Notes: generated by a model not told the origin, from the sequence alone. A stretch of DNA of 64,000 nucleotides from Laburnicola sp. R22_1 (GCA_014281115.1 JACONQ010000006.1:3658001-3722000); one strand, 5' to 3'. Shown: positions 33,077-46,000, numbered from the stretch's first letter. A program made the numbers and translations.

Positions 33077-36000
33077 ATGAAGCAGTGCTCACGAGGGGCA
33101 ATAGCAGCGGGGCTCTTTTCCATCTTGGCGGCTTCGGCACTCGCGAGGCCTGATCTCACCACCAAGCACGAAAAAGGTCGGTGTGCGATACGAGGGCAGT
33201 GTGGAAAACAGGGCTTCTTTGGCTCGGACCTGCCCTGTCCAGACAATGGGTTGGCCAAGCAGCCCGACGAGCATGTCAAGAAGAAGCTGGTGGATATTTG
33301 CGGCGACGCGTGGTCCGACACGGACGTGTGCTGCAACGAGGAGCAGCTCGACGCCCTCAGCACAAACCTCGGCCGCGCGACGCCCATTATAAACGCATGT
33401 CCGGCCTGCAGGGAGAATTTTTTCAACCTATTTTGCACGTTCACTTGCTCGCCAAATCAATCGCTTTTTATAAACGTCACGGATACCGTCCCCAAAGGCG
33501 ACAAGTACCTGGTCACCGAGCTGGACCACCTAGTGTCGGATGAGTACGGATCAGAGTTTTACAACAGCTGCAAAGATGTCAAGTTTGGCGCGACAAATGG
33601 CAAGGCCATGGACTTTATTGGTGGAGGCGCAAAAAATTATACACAGTTTCTTGAATTTTTGGGAGACAAAAAGTTCCTGGGTAGCCCGTTCCAGATGAAC
33701 TTCCCCCGTCCAGCCCACGGCGATTTTCCCGACATGGAGCCAATGAACAAGCAAGCACATCCGTGCAATTCCACCGACGAGAAATACCGATGCGCCTGTC
33801 TCGACTGCGGTGGTTCATGTACCAAACTACCCGAGGTCGCCGAGGCCAAGCAATGCCACGTCGGGCTGCTGCCCTGCCTGTCGTTTGCCGTCATTGTAAT
33901 CTACTCCGTATTCATCGGCCTGCTCTGTCTCGCCGTTGCCGGCCACGTTGCATACGCGAAGCACTCCAAGCACAAGAGTGAACGACTACGTCTGTTGCAA
34001 GATCTCGAACCTAGTGATGACGAGGACGAAGGCGACATTGTCCACAGCGCTGGAATGCTGGACCGGCCGACACAACAGTACTTTATCAATACGTGGTGTG
34101 ATTGCATGTTTAGCAAATTGGGACACGCTTGCGCACAGTTTCCAGGCATTACCATCTTCACAAGCGTGCTCGTGGTGGGATTACTCAGTTTAGGCTGGTT
34201 GAGATTCCAAGTGGAGACTGATCCCGTTCGTCTATGGGTTTCCCCCGATTCTCCTGCTGCACAAGAAAAGGCCTTTTTTGACGAAAAATTTGGGCCCTTT
34301 TACCGCGCCGAGCAAGCGTTTTTGGTGAATGAAACAGGAGGTCCTGTTCTCAGCTATGATACTTTGCGCTGGTGGTTCGACGTCGAGGCCCGCATCCAGC
34401 GTGGCAAGTCTTACCAAGACGGAGTCACTCTTGATCAAGTTTGCTTCAAACCGGTCAATGATGCCTGCGTGGTCCAGTCCGTGACTGGCTACTTTCAGGG
34501 CGACTTTGGTATGGTCTCGCCGCAGTCGTGGCAGGACGATTTGGTGGCCTGTGTTGATAATCCCTCATCATGCCTGCCAACCTTTCAACAGCCTCTGGAT
34601 CCCCATCTCTTGTTTGGCGGGATCAATGAAACCGTACTCGATGCTCAAGCGATTGTCGTTACCTGGGTAGTCAACAACTATCCCGAGGACACGCCGGAAC
34701 TTGAGCGTGCCATGGACTGGGAGGATGGGCTCAAAGGCCTCATGCTAGCCGTGCAAGGCGAAGCCAAAGATCGAGGTCTTAGAGTGAGCTTCAACACCGA
34801 AGTCAGTCTTGAACAGGAACTTAACAAGAGCACGAATACGGACGCTAAGATTGTCGTCGTGAGCTACATCATCATGTTCTTGTACGCTTCGCTCGCTCTG
34901 GGATCTACTACACTTACCGTTCGCTCCGTGCTACGGAATCCAGCCAATGCACTTGTCCAGTCAAAGTTTTTGCTCGGCATCGTCGGCATACTCATTGTTC
35001 TCATGTCGGTTTCTGCCTCCGTCGGCCTCTTTTCCGCTGCTGGCATCAAGGTCACCCTTATCATTGCCGAAGTCATCCCCTTTCTTGTCCTGGCCGTCGG
35101 TGTTGACAACATTTTTCTCATTGTGCACGAGTTTGAGCGCGTCAATATTAGCCATCCCGAGGGCACAATTCCTGAGCGCGTCTCCAGGGCCCTGGGTCGC
35201 ATGGGCCCTTCGATTCTCTTGTCGGCGACTACCGAAACTGCAGCTTTTGCCCTTGGCTGCGCTGTGGGCATGCCGGCTGTACGCAACTTTGCCGCATATG
35301 CTGCTGGGGCCGTCTTCATCAATGCCGTTTTGCAAGTCACCATGTTCGTAGCCGTTCTGGCACTCAATCAGCGTCGCGTAGAATCGAATCGCGCCGACTG
35401 CTTTCCGTTTTACAAGGTACAGCGTGCCGACACGAGCCCTCCGGGCATGGGCTACGGTGCTGGCGAAGAAGGTGGACTGCAGCGCTTCATTCGCAAAACA
35501 TATGCTCCGGCCCTTTTGGGAAAGAAGACCAAGGTTGGCATCATTGCCGTCTTCTTCGGCATCTTCACGGCTGCTCTCGCCCTGTTTCCTAGTGTACAGC
35601 TTGGGCTAGACCAGCGCATTGCGATTCCGTCCGACTCGTATCTTATCCCGTATTTCAACGATCTCTATCACTATTTCGACGCGGGCCCGCCGGTCTACTT
35701 TGTTACCAAGGAGCTCAACGATACGCAACGAAATGAACAAAAGGAGCTTTGCGGGCGCTTTTCGACCTGTCATCAAAAAAGTCTGGCCAATGTCATCGAA
35801 GCCGAGCGCAAACGTCCTGAGGTCTCGTTCCTTGCTGCCTCTGCAGCCAACTGGCTAGATGACTTTTTCCTTTGGTTAAACCCAGAAAATTCCAATTGTT
35901 GTGTCGAAAAAAATGGCAAGCCGTGTTTCGAGGACCGAAATCCGCCCTGGAACATGACCTTGTACGGCATGCCCGAGGGCCAAGAATTCATTCAGTACCT

Positions 36001-36936
36001 GCAACGCTGGATTGAGGCTCCCACAACTGAAGAGTGCCCTCTCGGTGGCGCTGCCGCTTACTCCAATGCGCTCGTCATCGACGACAAGCAGCTCACGATC
36101 CCAGCTTCCCACTTTCGAACGTCGCATACTCCCCTCCACTCGCAAGAAGACTTTATAAACTCGTACAAGGCTGCCCGCCGCATAGCAAAGGAGATTGAAC
36201 AAGATGTCCAGACTGAAGTGTTTCCCTACTCCAAGCACTACATCTTCTTTGACCAGTACCTCTCCGTTGTGCGTCTTGCTGGGGCGCTCCTTGGGTCCGC
36301 ACTTGCAGCAACCCTTGTCGTGACAACTATCCTCCTAGGCTCTCTACAGACGGCGCTCGTCGTCACCATTGTTGTGGCTATGACCGTCTCGGCCATTATC
36401 GGATCCATGGCCATTATTGGCGTCTCGCTCAACGCCGTGTCGCTGGTCAACTTGATCATCTGCGTCGGCATCAGTGTAGAATTCACGGCGCATATTGCGC
36501 GAGCCTTTACTTTTCCAAACCGCGCAACCATGGAGCGTGCACCGCGACACGGGTTCAGAGGCAAGGACGCGCGATCCTGGACAGCCATGGTCAATGTGGC
36601 GAGTTCAGTCATTAGCGGCATCACGATTACCAAGATTCTAGGAGTGGGCGTGTTGGCGTGGACGAGGAGCAAGGCAAGTCAGAAATCTCATCGGAGCGAT
36701 GCTCGGCGCTAATTATCAAGCAGATTTTCGAAATCTACTACTTCCGCGTCTGGGTCACCCTGGTTCTGTGGGCATCTACCCACGCCCTCATTCTCCTGCC
36801 GGTTCTGCTCTCCCTCTTTGGCGGCAAGGGGTACGTCGACCCGGAGAGCGAGGGCGGGCTCGAGCAGGATCTGCGTAATAGGCAGTATCCGAGTCTGCTG
36901 GGTGGCGATGATGAGGAGTACCTCAGCGACGAATAG
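33077..36936 (+). CDS. NCR1: Niemann-Pick C1-type vacuolar sterol transporter
   Basis: Exon 1 is 33077-36673 and exon 2 is 36721-36936; the 47-nt intron has a consensus GC donor (AAG|gcaagt) and acceptor TCAAG. Product 1270 aa. Residues 1-23 are a signal peptide. Residues 34-260 are the Cys-rich luminal N-terminal domain that binds sterol (CAIRGQCGKQGFFGSDLPCP; CPACRENFFNLFCTFTCSPN). A membrane segment follows at about 262-290. The sterol-sensing domain lies at about 590-770 (SYIIMFLYASLAL through VLALNQRR), including VDNIFLIVHEF. The C-terminal patched-like helices end in STHALILLPVLLSLFGGKGY. In the known family this protein moves sterol from the vacuole lumen into the membrane with NPC2. 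The short tail ends in an acidic EEYLSDE. It is intact. Confidence 0.95.
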
Positions 36937-37410
36937 GAAAGCGTTGGCGAGGACCATGATGGGGGTGGGGAGAGTAGTGTGTCGCGTGGTCGTCGTGCGT
37001 CTGCGAGGCAAGGGGGAAAGGGTAAACGTAACCGCCGTCAGTTGAAGAGCGACAGAGCGGCTCAAGTGGATGTATTGAGCACTGTGACGGAGGTGTCCTC
37101 TCGGGAAGAAGATGCGCGGGCAGACGTGTCGATGCCTTCTTATTTGATGAGTGGAGGGCTGCCAGTTGGATCTTGGAACTTGGCGATTGATCATGGTGGC
37201 GGGGCTCAGAGTGTGGCGGGTGCGTCTTTGCGGGAGGAAGGCGTGGATTCGGAGGCGGGGGAGAGTGGGTCTTGCTACTGCACTTCATGTATGTCTATGT
37301 TGTGGGGGGTGTGGACTTGGGTGAGGAGGTGGTTGCTTAGGTGGCTTGCTGTGGGTTTTTTGGTGCTTTTGTTGATTTGTTGGAAGGGGTGGGGTTGGGG
37401 TAGGGCTTAG
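36937..37410 (+). other. Open frame continuing past the NCR1 stop
   Basis: The frame of NCR1 stays open for 157 codons after its TAG at 36934-36936 and ends at a TAG at 37408-37410. The extension would be basic (RGRRASARQGGKGKRNRRQ), then acidic, and end in a Trp/Leu-rich hydrophobic helix (LLRWLAVGFLVLLLICWKG). It could be a separate small gene with an ATG at 36979, a chance frame in the 3' region, or a readthrough extension. I cannot decide. From 37411 to 37974 I see no gene. Confidence 0.3.
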
Positions 37411-37974
37411 GAGAAGTGTACATACACTATGGGCAGGCAATGCGGAACTTCGGTTTCCTTTTTGGGGGTGCAGTTGCTCACTTGTTTGCTTTGCTGCTTA
37501 GTGGCTGGCTTAGGTAGCTTGGGGCGAAGTGAAGTGAAGTGACGTGAACTGCTATACGTACGGGTCTTGGATGTGTGGGGTGTGGGGTTTGGTGTGGGCC
37601 TGTCGGTTGGGATAGTGTATCTATGTGGTCTGAGTGCGAAGGTGGGATGTTATCATTACCAAGTAGCCGCCAGTGGTTAGTTACTCTTGCAGCACGACTG
37701 TCTTCGTAGTAATGACGGTATTAATGCTAGCTATATTGATTTCCCAGTTCCATCCCGCTTTCCTCTTGGTTCTCTGCTCCGCGCAGTGCAGTTTTACAAA
37801 CAAACATGCCAATCCATGCATCATCCCATGTATGCAAGCACAACAACAAACACCTTTGTACAACATAACATGCGCATACCGATATTGTCGCCGCAACACG
37901 GTATGCGTGTCTAATGAATGCATTCGAATCAATCAATCAATCAATCCATCAACAACGCATTTCGCAAACTAGTC

Positions 37975-39417
37975 CTACGAGTCGTCGACTTGGTCTGCCC
38001 AACTGCTTCCCGCCATGGGCGACGGCAGGCCGAAGGATTCCTGCTTCTTGATGCCGGGGTGGTCGGGCGCTACGGTGGTGTCGGGTTTCGCGCGGATGGG
38101 GAAGTCGAGTTTCTTGGGGGCGTCGGCTTCGTTTTTGGTGGTGGCGGTGGCGGTGGATGCGGAGGGGAGTTTGGGGAAGTCGGATGCCGAGGGTGGGTGT
38201 TGGGGTTGGGCTTCTTTCTTGTGAGGTGTTTGGTGGTGGTCGCCACGACCTCCTCTGCCACCTCGAGGGCCGCGTCCTCGTCCACGTCCACGGGGTGTGG
38301 ATGTGCTGGCTTGTTCTTCGTGAGGTTCTACGTCTGCGATTTGTCGCGCGATGCCTGTAACGCCACCGTGTGCGCCCCTCGCGGCGCCTCCCCGCTTCTC
38401 TTCGCCCGTCCCCTCGAATCCGCCTTCTTTTTCTAAATCCCATTCTCTTCCTCCCTGTGCGTCCAATTTCCTTTGCCTGTTGCGCTCTCGCTCGCCCATC
38501 ATTTGCTGCCGGTTTTGCCGCTCGGCTTTGAGCTTCTCTGCCTGCTGCTTCTTGCGCTCTGCGTTCTTCTGGGCGGCGAGCGCTTCGCGGGCTTCGAAGT
38601 TGGCGAGGTCGGCTTCGGCGCGCGCGTGCGCTGTTACGAGGGCTTCGTTTTTGGACTTCATGGCGGCGAGCTTGGCGGTGATTTGGGCTTCGGTGAGGCG
38701 CGCGCGCGGGGTGCCACCTGTGAGGGTGCGGTCGCCACGGACAGATTTGGCTTCTTTGGGGCCGGTGGGAGTGGATGGCGCATCGCCGGCGTCTGGGGTA
38801 GTTGTCGCTGCGATCGTGGTGGGAGCTTCTGGCGCTGCTTCGATGGGCTTGGTGTCTTTTTCTTGCGCTGGCTTTTCTTTAGGCTCGCGCGCTTCTGGGG
38901 CCTGGTTGCCACCGCGTCCTCTTCCGCGGCCCCTGCCTCTTCCTCGCCCTCGCCCTCCTCGGTCGCCGTTTGCGGGACCGCGTGGTGCGTACTGTGACTG
39001 CGATAGTCCGCCGCCGAGTGGTGCCTCGTCGGGTATGGGCTCTGGGTGGTGCACTTCTATAGGCGGCTCCTCGATGACGGGCTCGGCGACGGGCGTAAAA
39101 TCATCGTCGAAGAAGAGGTCGTCTGTGCCTGCAGTCTGCGCAAAGGGGTCCATCGAGGAGTCGGGGTAGCTGTAGTCGTACGGCATATCGGAAGGCTGTT
39201 CAAAAATGTTAATAGGGCGTTCGCGCATGCCAGAGGCAGTTTTCTATTGAGTACGTACAGGAGGCGGGGCATACGTTTCCACTGGCGGCGGTGGGTCAAC
39301 ATGCGCGTCGACATGCGGTTCTGGGGCCGCTGGCGGCTCTAGTTGCGGTGCGGGTGGTGCTGCTTCTGCGGGCTTGGTGGCTTCGTCGGGTTTGGGAGCC
39401 CATCTTGATGCGAGCAT
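37975..39417 (-). CDS. RGG-rich coiled-coil protein, putative RNA-binding
   Basis: Exons 39417-39259 and 39195-37975 (63-nt intron gtacgt...gaacag) give 459 aa. The start is MLASRWAPKPDEATKPAEAA. Residues 50-105 are acidic and Pro-rich (DDLFFDDDFTPVAEP). RGRGRG repeats follow near 145-158, then a Pro/Thr linker, then a long charged coiled coil at about 230-320 (RLTEAQITAKLAAMKSKNEA, KNAERKKQQAEKLKAERQNR). A second RGG block lies near 345-375. A C-terminal motif FPKLPSAS and the end SFGLPSPMAGSSWADQVDDS complete it. RGG boxes usually bind RNA or mediate condensates; that role is inferred. I do not know a named orthologue. It is transcribed away from the broken CorA-like gene, with 494 bp between starts. 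Confidence 0.75.
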
Positions 39418-39911
39418 GTTCCTGGGGTGGCTGTAGAATAGTAGGGGGAAGAAGGGCGAGTGTAGAATGTTGAACGGTCGAGGACCCGTTCGGCGGTGAA
39501 TTGCATGTACACTAGTAACACTACTAGCATGTTAGGCCGACGCGCTAGGCTCTTCGAGGAAAGAGCACCCCACATCAACGTTATTCCGTCTCGTCGACCT
39601 CCAGCCACCCAACCACTTCCGCATCTGTATGTCACAAAAGTGCCTACTGTTTTAGTCCGATTGTCATTCTTCTTTTTTGTACTGCTAATTGAATCATTGG
39701 GCACCAAAGCCATGCATCTCGGGAGATTAGGAGTGGTACCTGTACCGCCTGTTCAACCTCCATGTCGAACACAGGCGGCACCACGAGTCCTGACTGCGCC
39801 TTTGTGGCATGTCACAAGCGTCGTGTTCTCGAACGCTCCCACTTCAAAAGGCTGAGCTCTTCTCTTCAACCACTGCGTTACATCACCCATTTCGCAATAG
39901 TCCTCCCACCT

Positions 39912-41539
39912 ATGTTTTCGATCTTTCCTGGTAAAGCTGCCGGGTTCAGGTACTACCAGCCATGGTGGGAACTAAGAGCCGACGACGTGGACTGGTCCGA
40001 CGTGGTCGAACAATCGCTGAACGTATTCGACGTTCCGTTCTCTGCAAATTCTACGACAACACTTCAGGCCCAGTTCAGCTCGCGCAGTGAAATAGAGCAC
40101 AACATCAACACTCTTCCACCGCAAGAACCGAAAACATGCCGATTTTACGTTTCCCACGGCATAGAGGAATCGGCCATCTTTCAAGCCCACGTCCGACAGT
40201 TCGTGTCTGAACAGTTCCTTATCGAGAGGAACCTTGCTGGCCCTGCGTTGTGGACGTCACTTAGCAGTGGACTGACCAAATCTGGACAAAGGCCTCGGTG
40301 GTATACAAATGTGTACACTTTTGGGTCCTCTAGCTCAGATTGTGGACTATTTCGTGGTCTGCTTCGCTGTCGCCTACGGATTCGTTGTTTTTGGCATGAT
40401 GATGGTCGAATGTTCTGTAAGATAACCGCTCTGAGTTTGTATCTGCCATCAGCTTATGTCATTCAGGTTTCATATCTGGTCAGGCGTACAGGCCGCTATA
40501 TCGCACCGCCTGGGAAAGCAGATACAACAGGATGAAATGCAGGACAACGAAGGAGCTTGGGCTACTCTGTCGTCTAATTGTTGGACTCGACGATACATTT
40601 GCTATCACCCAGGAAGAAGTTTCTCAAAAACCTCTCCAGCACCGCATCATCATGCTCCGTATATGCTACGCGGTTCTCATTGGCTATGCCGATTTCTTGT
40701 CTTCATTTGATCGTCTTCACAGCACTTCCTTGCAACAAGTCTTCGATTCTGGAACAACTAAAATAACTGCATCCGACCTGCATATACTTGCTGATGACTC
40801 CTTCTATTGGGAACAGACCTGCAATGCAATCACGACCTTTAGCACCGCTGTTGAGAATTTCCTGGAAATGCTGCGGTTGCCTGACGGCCTGCCGAACTCG
40901 ATCGAATTCCATGCACTCCTCGTTGAAATCCATGGACTCTGCGCAGAAATAGACAAAAGAAAATTGTGACTCATAAACCGGCTGGAAACGCGCTTAAAGT
41001 TTCTAGAGATTGGACGAAGTTTTGAAGAGTCTCGGAGACTGCATCTAATGAGCTTACTGGCCGCCGTCTTCTTGCCGTTGTCACTGGCATCCTCCCTTCT
41101 CAGTATGCAAACCCGGTTCGTGGATCTGGGAGTCCTCTTTTACGACTTTTGCGGGGTGATATGGTTCCTCGGTACTCTTACGTGCATTGTTTTCATCGTC
41201 CTAATACTCGCTCGGAAGTGCTCACAGAGAATTCACCAGGGTCGAATACAGCAAAAAATTCATTTGCGAGACAATCCAAATCTGGGAGAAAGGGCTGAGC
41301 ATTTCGAGGAACGGATTGCCTGGTGTTTCAGGTTACTGATATTCGGGATATGGTTGGTGCTAGGGATTTCATTCATGGTCGGCATGTTCACCAACGTCGG
41401 CTTAGGCATGTGGATCCTGGCCGCCGGAGGTATGGTTCTCACCACTATTTCTGGGGCTGTCGTGTTTGTGATTATGACAATTTTACGGCGGTATAGGAAA
41501 AGATTGTTACCGCCAAAGTTCGGATTCCATGCTAGGTAG
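39912..41539 (+). pseudogene. CorA-like membrane protein, broken
   Basis: Starts MFSIFPGKAAGFRYYQPWWE. A hydrophobic segment in another frame (IVDYFVVCFAVAYGFVVFGM, 40339-40398) suggests a frameshift or unrecognised intron near 40300. An intron at 40417-40466 (gtaaga...cag) leads into a long helical region (for example LLCRLIVGLDDTFAITQEEV). The frame then meets TGA at 40967-40969 and continues unchanged: LINRLETRLKFLEIGRSFEE, then two membrane segments. The first (LLAAVFLPLSLASSLLSMQT) is in the place of the CorA pore helix, but the GMN motif is not present (SMQ instead). Fungi carry many such CorA-like proteins of unknown role. The single stop and frame problem argue for recent inactivation or an assembly error. 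It adjoins the transposon block at 41676. Confidence 0.6.
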
Positions 41540-41675
41540 TAGATTTCAACAACCGCATGTACTTCGACTGGTGCATCCTAGGTTGCTGGGTTAATTCCAA
41601 CGTTTGCGGATTACCATACATGTGGTGCTACCTACTTTAATATTTGGTTTTATAAAGCATGAATTCATAGATGGA

Positions 41676-41855
41676 TGTAAGATAGTGGAGATCACAGTAA
41701 TTCATAGTGATATGGGTTGACCATGAGAAAAGAGGTGTGTCATTACTATGGAGGACCGAGGGCCTGAAGGTGTATGGGTGAGGCTAGGCATAAGGTTATT
41801 CCGGCCGAGGTCATGTGACCAAGGACCGACCATACAGCCATGCGGCAGTCTTACA
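41676..41855 (-). repeat. copia-1 3' LTR
   Basis: Begins TGTAAGATAG and ends GCAGTCTTACA. It differs from the other LTR at four sites, three of them TpG-to-TpA changes carried by the other copy. Confidence 0.95.
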
Positions 41856-42087
41856 CACCCCCTTCAGATTGCCAATAGTGGTGATCTAAGAGATGCCAGG
41901 TCCTGAGTTAAAACAGGTATGCGTGGCGACAAGAGATAAAGTTAAAATGGCGCGACAGGCAACAAACAACTCCCAACCTCAGTAAGGGGAAGAAAAAGGA
42001 GCTGTCAGCAGGTTCTTATGTAGGCTGCTTGCCATAAAAGTTACCCTAAAACACTGTGACAACAGTGTGAGTGAGCTAAAAGGTATC

Positions 42088-43021
42088 AGACTAGAGGGGC
42101 GCGTAGCCATGTGCCTCATTAACATGGTGTCGGACCAGAGGGGCGCGTGGCTATATGCCTTATCAACAGTGTAAAACACAGTGATTTTGTGGACTGTAAG
42201 TGCAAGGACAGGGTGAGATTCATTAGTCACCTGAACCGCCAGGACGGGGTAAGACTAATGGGTCACCTGAGCCGTCTGTGTGTGAGTTGGTGTCTAAGTG
42301 TCCTTAGTATATAGCTTGTAACAGTAGATTGGGTCTGTTTTAATATAAAATCACTATAAGAAAGCAGTCTGCCCAGGTACTAGCGTAAACAATTGTAACT
42401 GTTCTATATAGCTAGGCCAGTAAGTAAGGGCGTACCTTATAGGAGAGTCTAGTCTTAAAATAAGAAAAGGTAGGTCCTAGTCTAGTGCTAAGGTCTGCCC
42501 GTGTTCGTTATTAATGTGAGCCGTCTTAATAACTCCAGTGTAATTAACTCCAGCGTAAGTGGGCGGAACCACTCTATATAGCTGCGCCAGCACAAGGAGA
42601 CAGAACTCCTTACTAATACCTAGACTTGTGCCTTAGGTGTGTAGGTACTAAGGGAAATAATCCGCAGGATAGGTAGCTAATTCACCTAGGTGTAGACAGT
42701 TATTAGCTATTGTTGACTTCTTAATAGACAGTGCTCTACGTTAGATGTTAAAATTCTTCTCGCTAGAGCCGTGATATAACACGTGTAAGGTCTTGTTACT
42801 ATAAAATACAGGGAAAGTAGGGTGCTGGAACAGAGCAGTGCTCAGGGGCAATGTTAGACTAGAGGGGCGCGTGGCTATGTGCCTTATTAATATGTAGAGA
42901 TGGAGGAGCATTGGACTAGAGGAGCGCGTAGCTATAGGCCTCATTAACACAGTAAAACACAGTGATTCTAGAGACTGTGGGCGCAGGGACAGGGTGAGAT
43001 TTATAGGTCACCTAAACCGCC
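42088..43021. repeat. Duplicated non-coding block inside copia-1
   Basis: Blocks 42088-42241 and 42856-43021 share the same order of motifs: AGACTAGAGGGGCGCG, a second GAGGGGCGCG-like copy, AAAACACAGTGATT, then GGACAGGGTGAGAT and GTCACCT-AACCGCC. A third partial copy follows the first block (42241-42285). They lie between the end of pol and the 3' LTR. Function unknown. Confidence 0.8.
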
Positions 43022-43029
43022 AATGTTCT

Positions 43030-46000
43030 ACTATAAGGTCGCAGAGGTGTAAGAGCTCGAAGACTCTACTTATTCACCTATAATCTACTTTAGAATGGGC
43101 TTAAGTTATAAGAGCTTTAACTATTTCTAATACTTCTATTTAGATAGAAGTTTTGTAAGGCTGTTAGCGGGCTAAGAGTTAGTTTTAATATAAGCGGGAG
43201 TAACAGTTCCTCATAGTGCCTATTCCCATAACCAATAGTGGTGTATATCCACGTGTCAAAGGGTTGTCTTTAGCTAAGGGGACTCTATAACCAGTAGACA
43301 AATTGTCTGTTTGTTATTACAGTACATAGAGGGTTATTCCTCAAAGTCCAGGTAGAGATTATTAAAGATCCTAGACCACTAGTAGTACTTAGTGTACCCT
43401 GCAGAGAGTGAGATAAGTTCGGCTTTAGTAGTTAACTTAATAACGCAGCGTTGGAGCGTTGCTTTCTAGTCAATTAGACCGCCAAATAGGAAGAAGATGT
43501 AGCCTTGTAAGGACTTGCGGGTTGCCTTATAATTAGCGTAAGACGCGTCAGTTGCGCCATAGAAGTTGGTCTCTTTAGTATCTTTTTAATAGAGATGCGG
43601 AGTAGTGTAGTCTACAGAGTAGTGCAGTGCCAGGTTCTAGGAGTAATGCAGGTATGCAAGGCACTAATATGCAGCTAATAAGTGTTTAGAGCCAGGGTTA
43701 GTAAGGAATTTAGCCAATTTTAAATAAGCTTTAGCGATATCTGGACGTATAGCACCAGCGGCGTAGCCAATAGATCTAACTATCTAGGAGTAATAATAAG
43801 ATGCGTCCTTGTTCTTAGACTCTGTTAATAGTACAAGCTCCTCGAAAGGTAGAGGTGAAGCAGGTGCCTTAGTCCAGGACAACTTTTAAGGTGCTGGGTA
43901 TTTGGCGTAGATTTTCTAGATATAGTCACATTGTGACAACTAAAGATAACTATTATTGCGGTCTCTATGTGTGGTAATACCATAAAAAGTAGAGTTCTCT
44001 TGGCCTTGCAAGTTAGTGATTTCATACCATTTAACAAGCTTGCGTTCAAAGGCATTAAGAAAGGATAAATGACCTAGAAGGGCCATAGTAATAATATCGT
44101 CCACGTAAAAGAAGACGATAATGCGGTCGTCTCTCCATAGACAGGGTGTGTCAAGTACTAGTAATAGACCAAAGCTCTTAAGTGTAGTTGTAAAGTCTTC
44201 GTACCAGAGTAGTGGTGACGTCTTAAGGCCATAAAGGGCGCGATGAAGTTGCCAGTAGTGCCCGCCGTCACGGAAACCTTCTAGTTAAAAGGTGTAAACA
44301 GGTTTAGGGAGTTTGGCGTTAGTAAAAGCATTTACAGCGTCGTATTAACATATGTCCATATTAAAGTAGGCGGCAATTGCCATAAGAGCGCGGAATATTC
44401 GTACAGCAAGAGTAGTAGCATAGGTGTCACCCACAACAGTCTGCGAGTCTCCTCTCACAACAATCCTTGCTTTAAACTTGGCTAGATAGCCTTAATTAAA
44501 TTTGTATGTAAAGACCCACATAAGTAGCAAGACTTTAGTGCTTAGAGAAAGCTCTAAGAGCGGAATCTTAGTATATGTCTCCTTTTTGGCAATAGTATTC
44601 AGCTCCTTCTTTGCAGCTGCTATAAAGCCTTCTCTAAACCACGTAGGGAGTTTTAGAACATTATTCTAAAATTAAGGCAGGGGCGAAAGCTGGTCTCTGT
44701 GGACTCGCTGTGATAGTGCGATTAATTAGGACACTTTATCTAGTAGTAAGGCCGACGCAAACGTGTTCTAATAAGTCTAAATAGCGTTGGCAGTAGAATT
44801 TCGTGTGCGTTTGGGCAATACGTTAGTAGTTTAGAGATAGGTATTGGTTCTGTATTGCTTTCTTTGCGTAGGAGGTCCTATTAATGTAGGTGTAGGGGAC
44901 GTAGAGGACTAAGAGGGCGTTGGCGGTGTAGCTGTTACTAACGTTGGCGGCGCGGAGGTCTGATTAACCATAGAAACTAGTGAAGGGTATGCATCTCTGC
45001 CACGGTGTACATTATGAGCTTGGCCTAATTTCTCGCCTGCGAGTAGGGTTTCAGTGGGAAGGATAGACAGCTTAGCGTCTTCATGTACTTCCTTATCGGA
45101 ATCTTCCTGCTCACTTTCTAATTCTTTAACCTTAATATCGTTAATAGCTTGATCTAACTAAATGCTAAGTAGGCTCTCTTTATTAGTAGACCCAAAGAAT
45201 AGTTCTTTATTAAAGGTAACATCCCTTATTCAAATGACCTTGCCTCTGTGTCCGCGGAATATAGCTTTTAGTACCCATATACAGTAGATATTACGTAAGT
45301 CTACGCCTACCAAGTAACCAATAAGCGCCCTTAGGAAAAGCTTGTCTGTTTAGGGAATCTTCTTGCGAAGGTAGTATGCTCTACATCCATAGATGCGTAG
45401 ATAAGCAATAGAGGGCGGTTTGCTGTGTGCAGCCTTAAACAGTGTGGTCCAGTTCAATAATTTAACAGGAGACCAATTAAGTAGATATGCCGCATAGACG
45501 TACATCTCTTCGCATAGGTAAAGTGGAAGGTTAGACGTAGTCCTAAGTGATTGAGACACAGTGATCAGCATCTTTCCTAACTGTTCTGCATGGCCTAATT
45601 GTTCTGTAGTGTTAGGGGACTAGAGCTGTATAGTAATGCCTTGTTGTTTGTAGTGCTCAACTACACTAAGGTCATTCTGAAACCCATAAGCTCTCTCTCT
45701 ATCCATTAGTACGAACACTGGGCTGGCGTTGTAGCGGCGTTTAATATGTCTGTTTATGAGTTTGAAGACTCTATCAAGGACATCTGTAGATCGATCGGGT
45801 ATGCCATACACCATATGGGTCTTAGAGACAAGACAGTAACTATGAAAGATGTACTAGTTGCCCGCAAGAGATTCGGCGTTAAGTGCGATAATATCGATGG
45901 CAATAGCTTCAAATGCACGCGTAGGTTGGTGCTATCTATTAGATCTCCATAAGATAATCTGTGAAGCCTTGTTAACTCTACATTATTCGCAGTCTTGTGT

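Noticed and set aside
38351..39169. 272-codon plus-strand frame
   Set aside because: Antisense shadow of the RGG-rich gene.
41979..42950. Minus-strand frames with repeated HMATRPSSL-like text in copia-1
   Set aside because: They arise from the duplicated non-coding modules and lie after the end of pol; not a gene.
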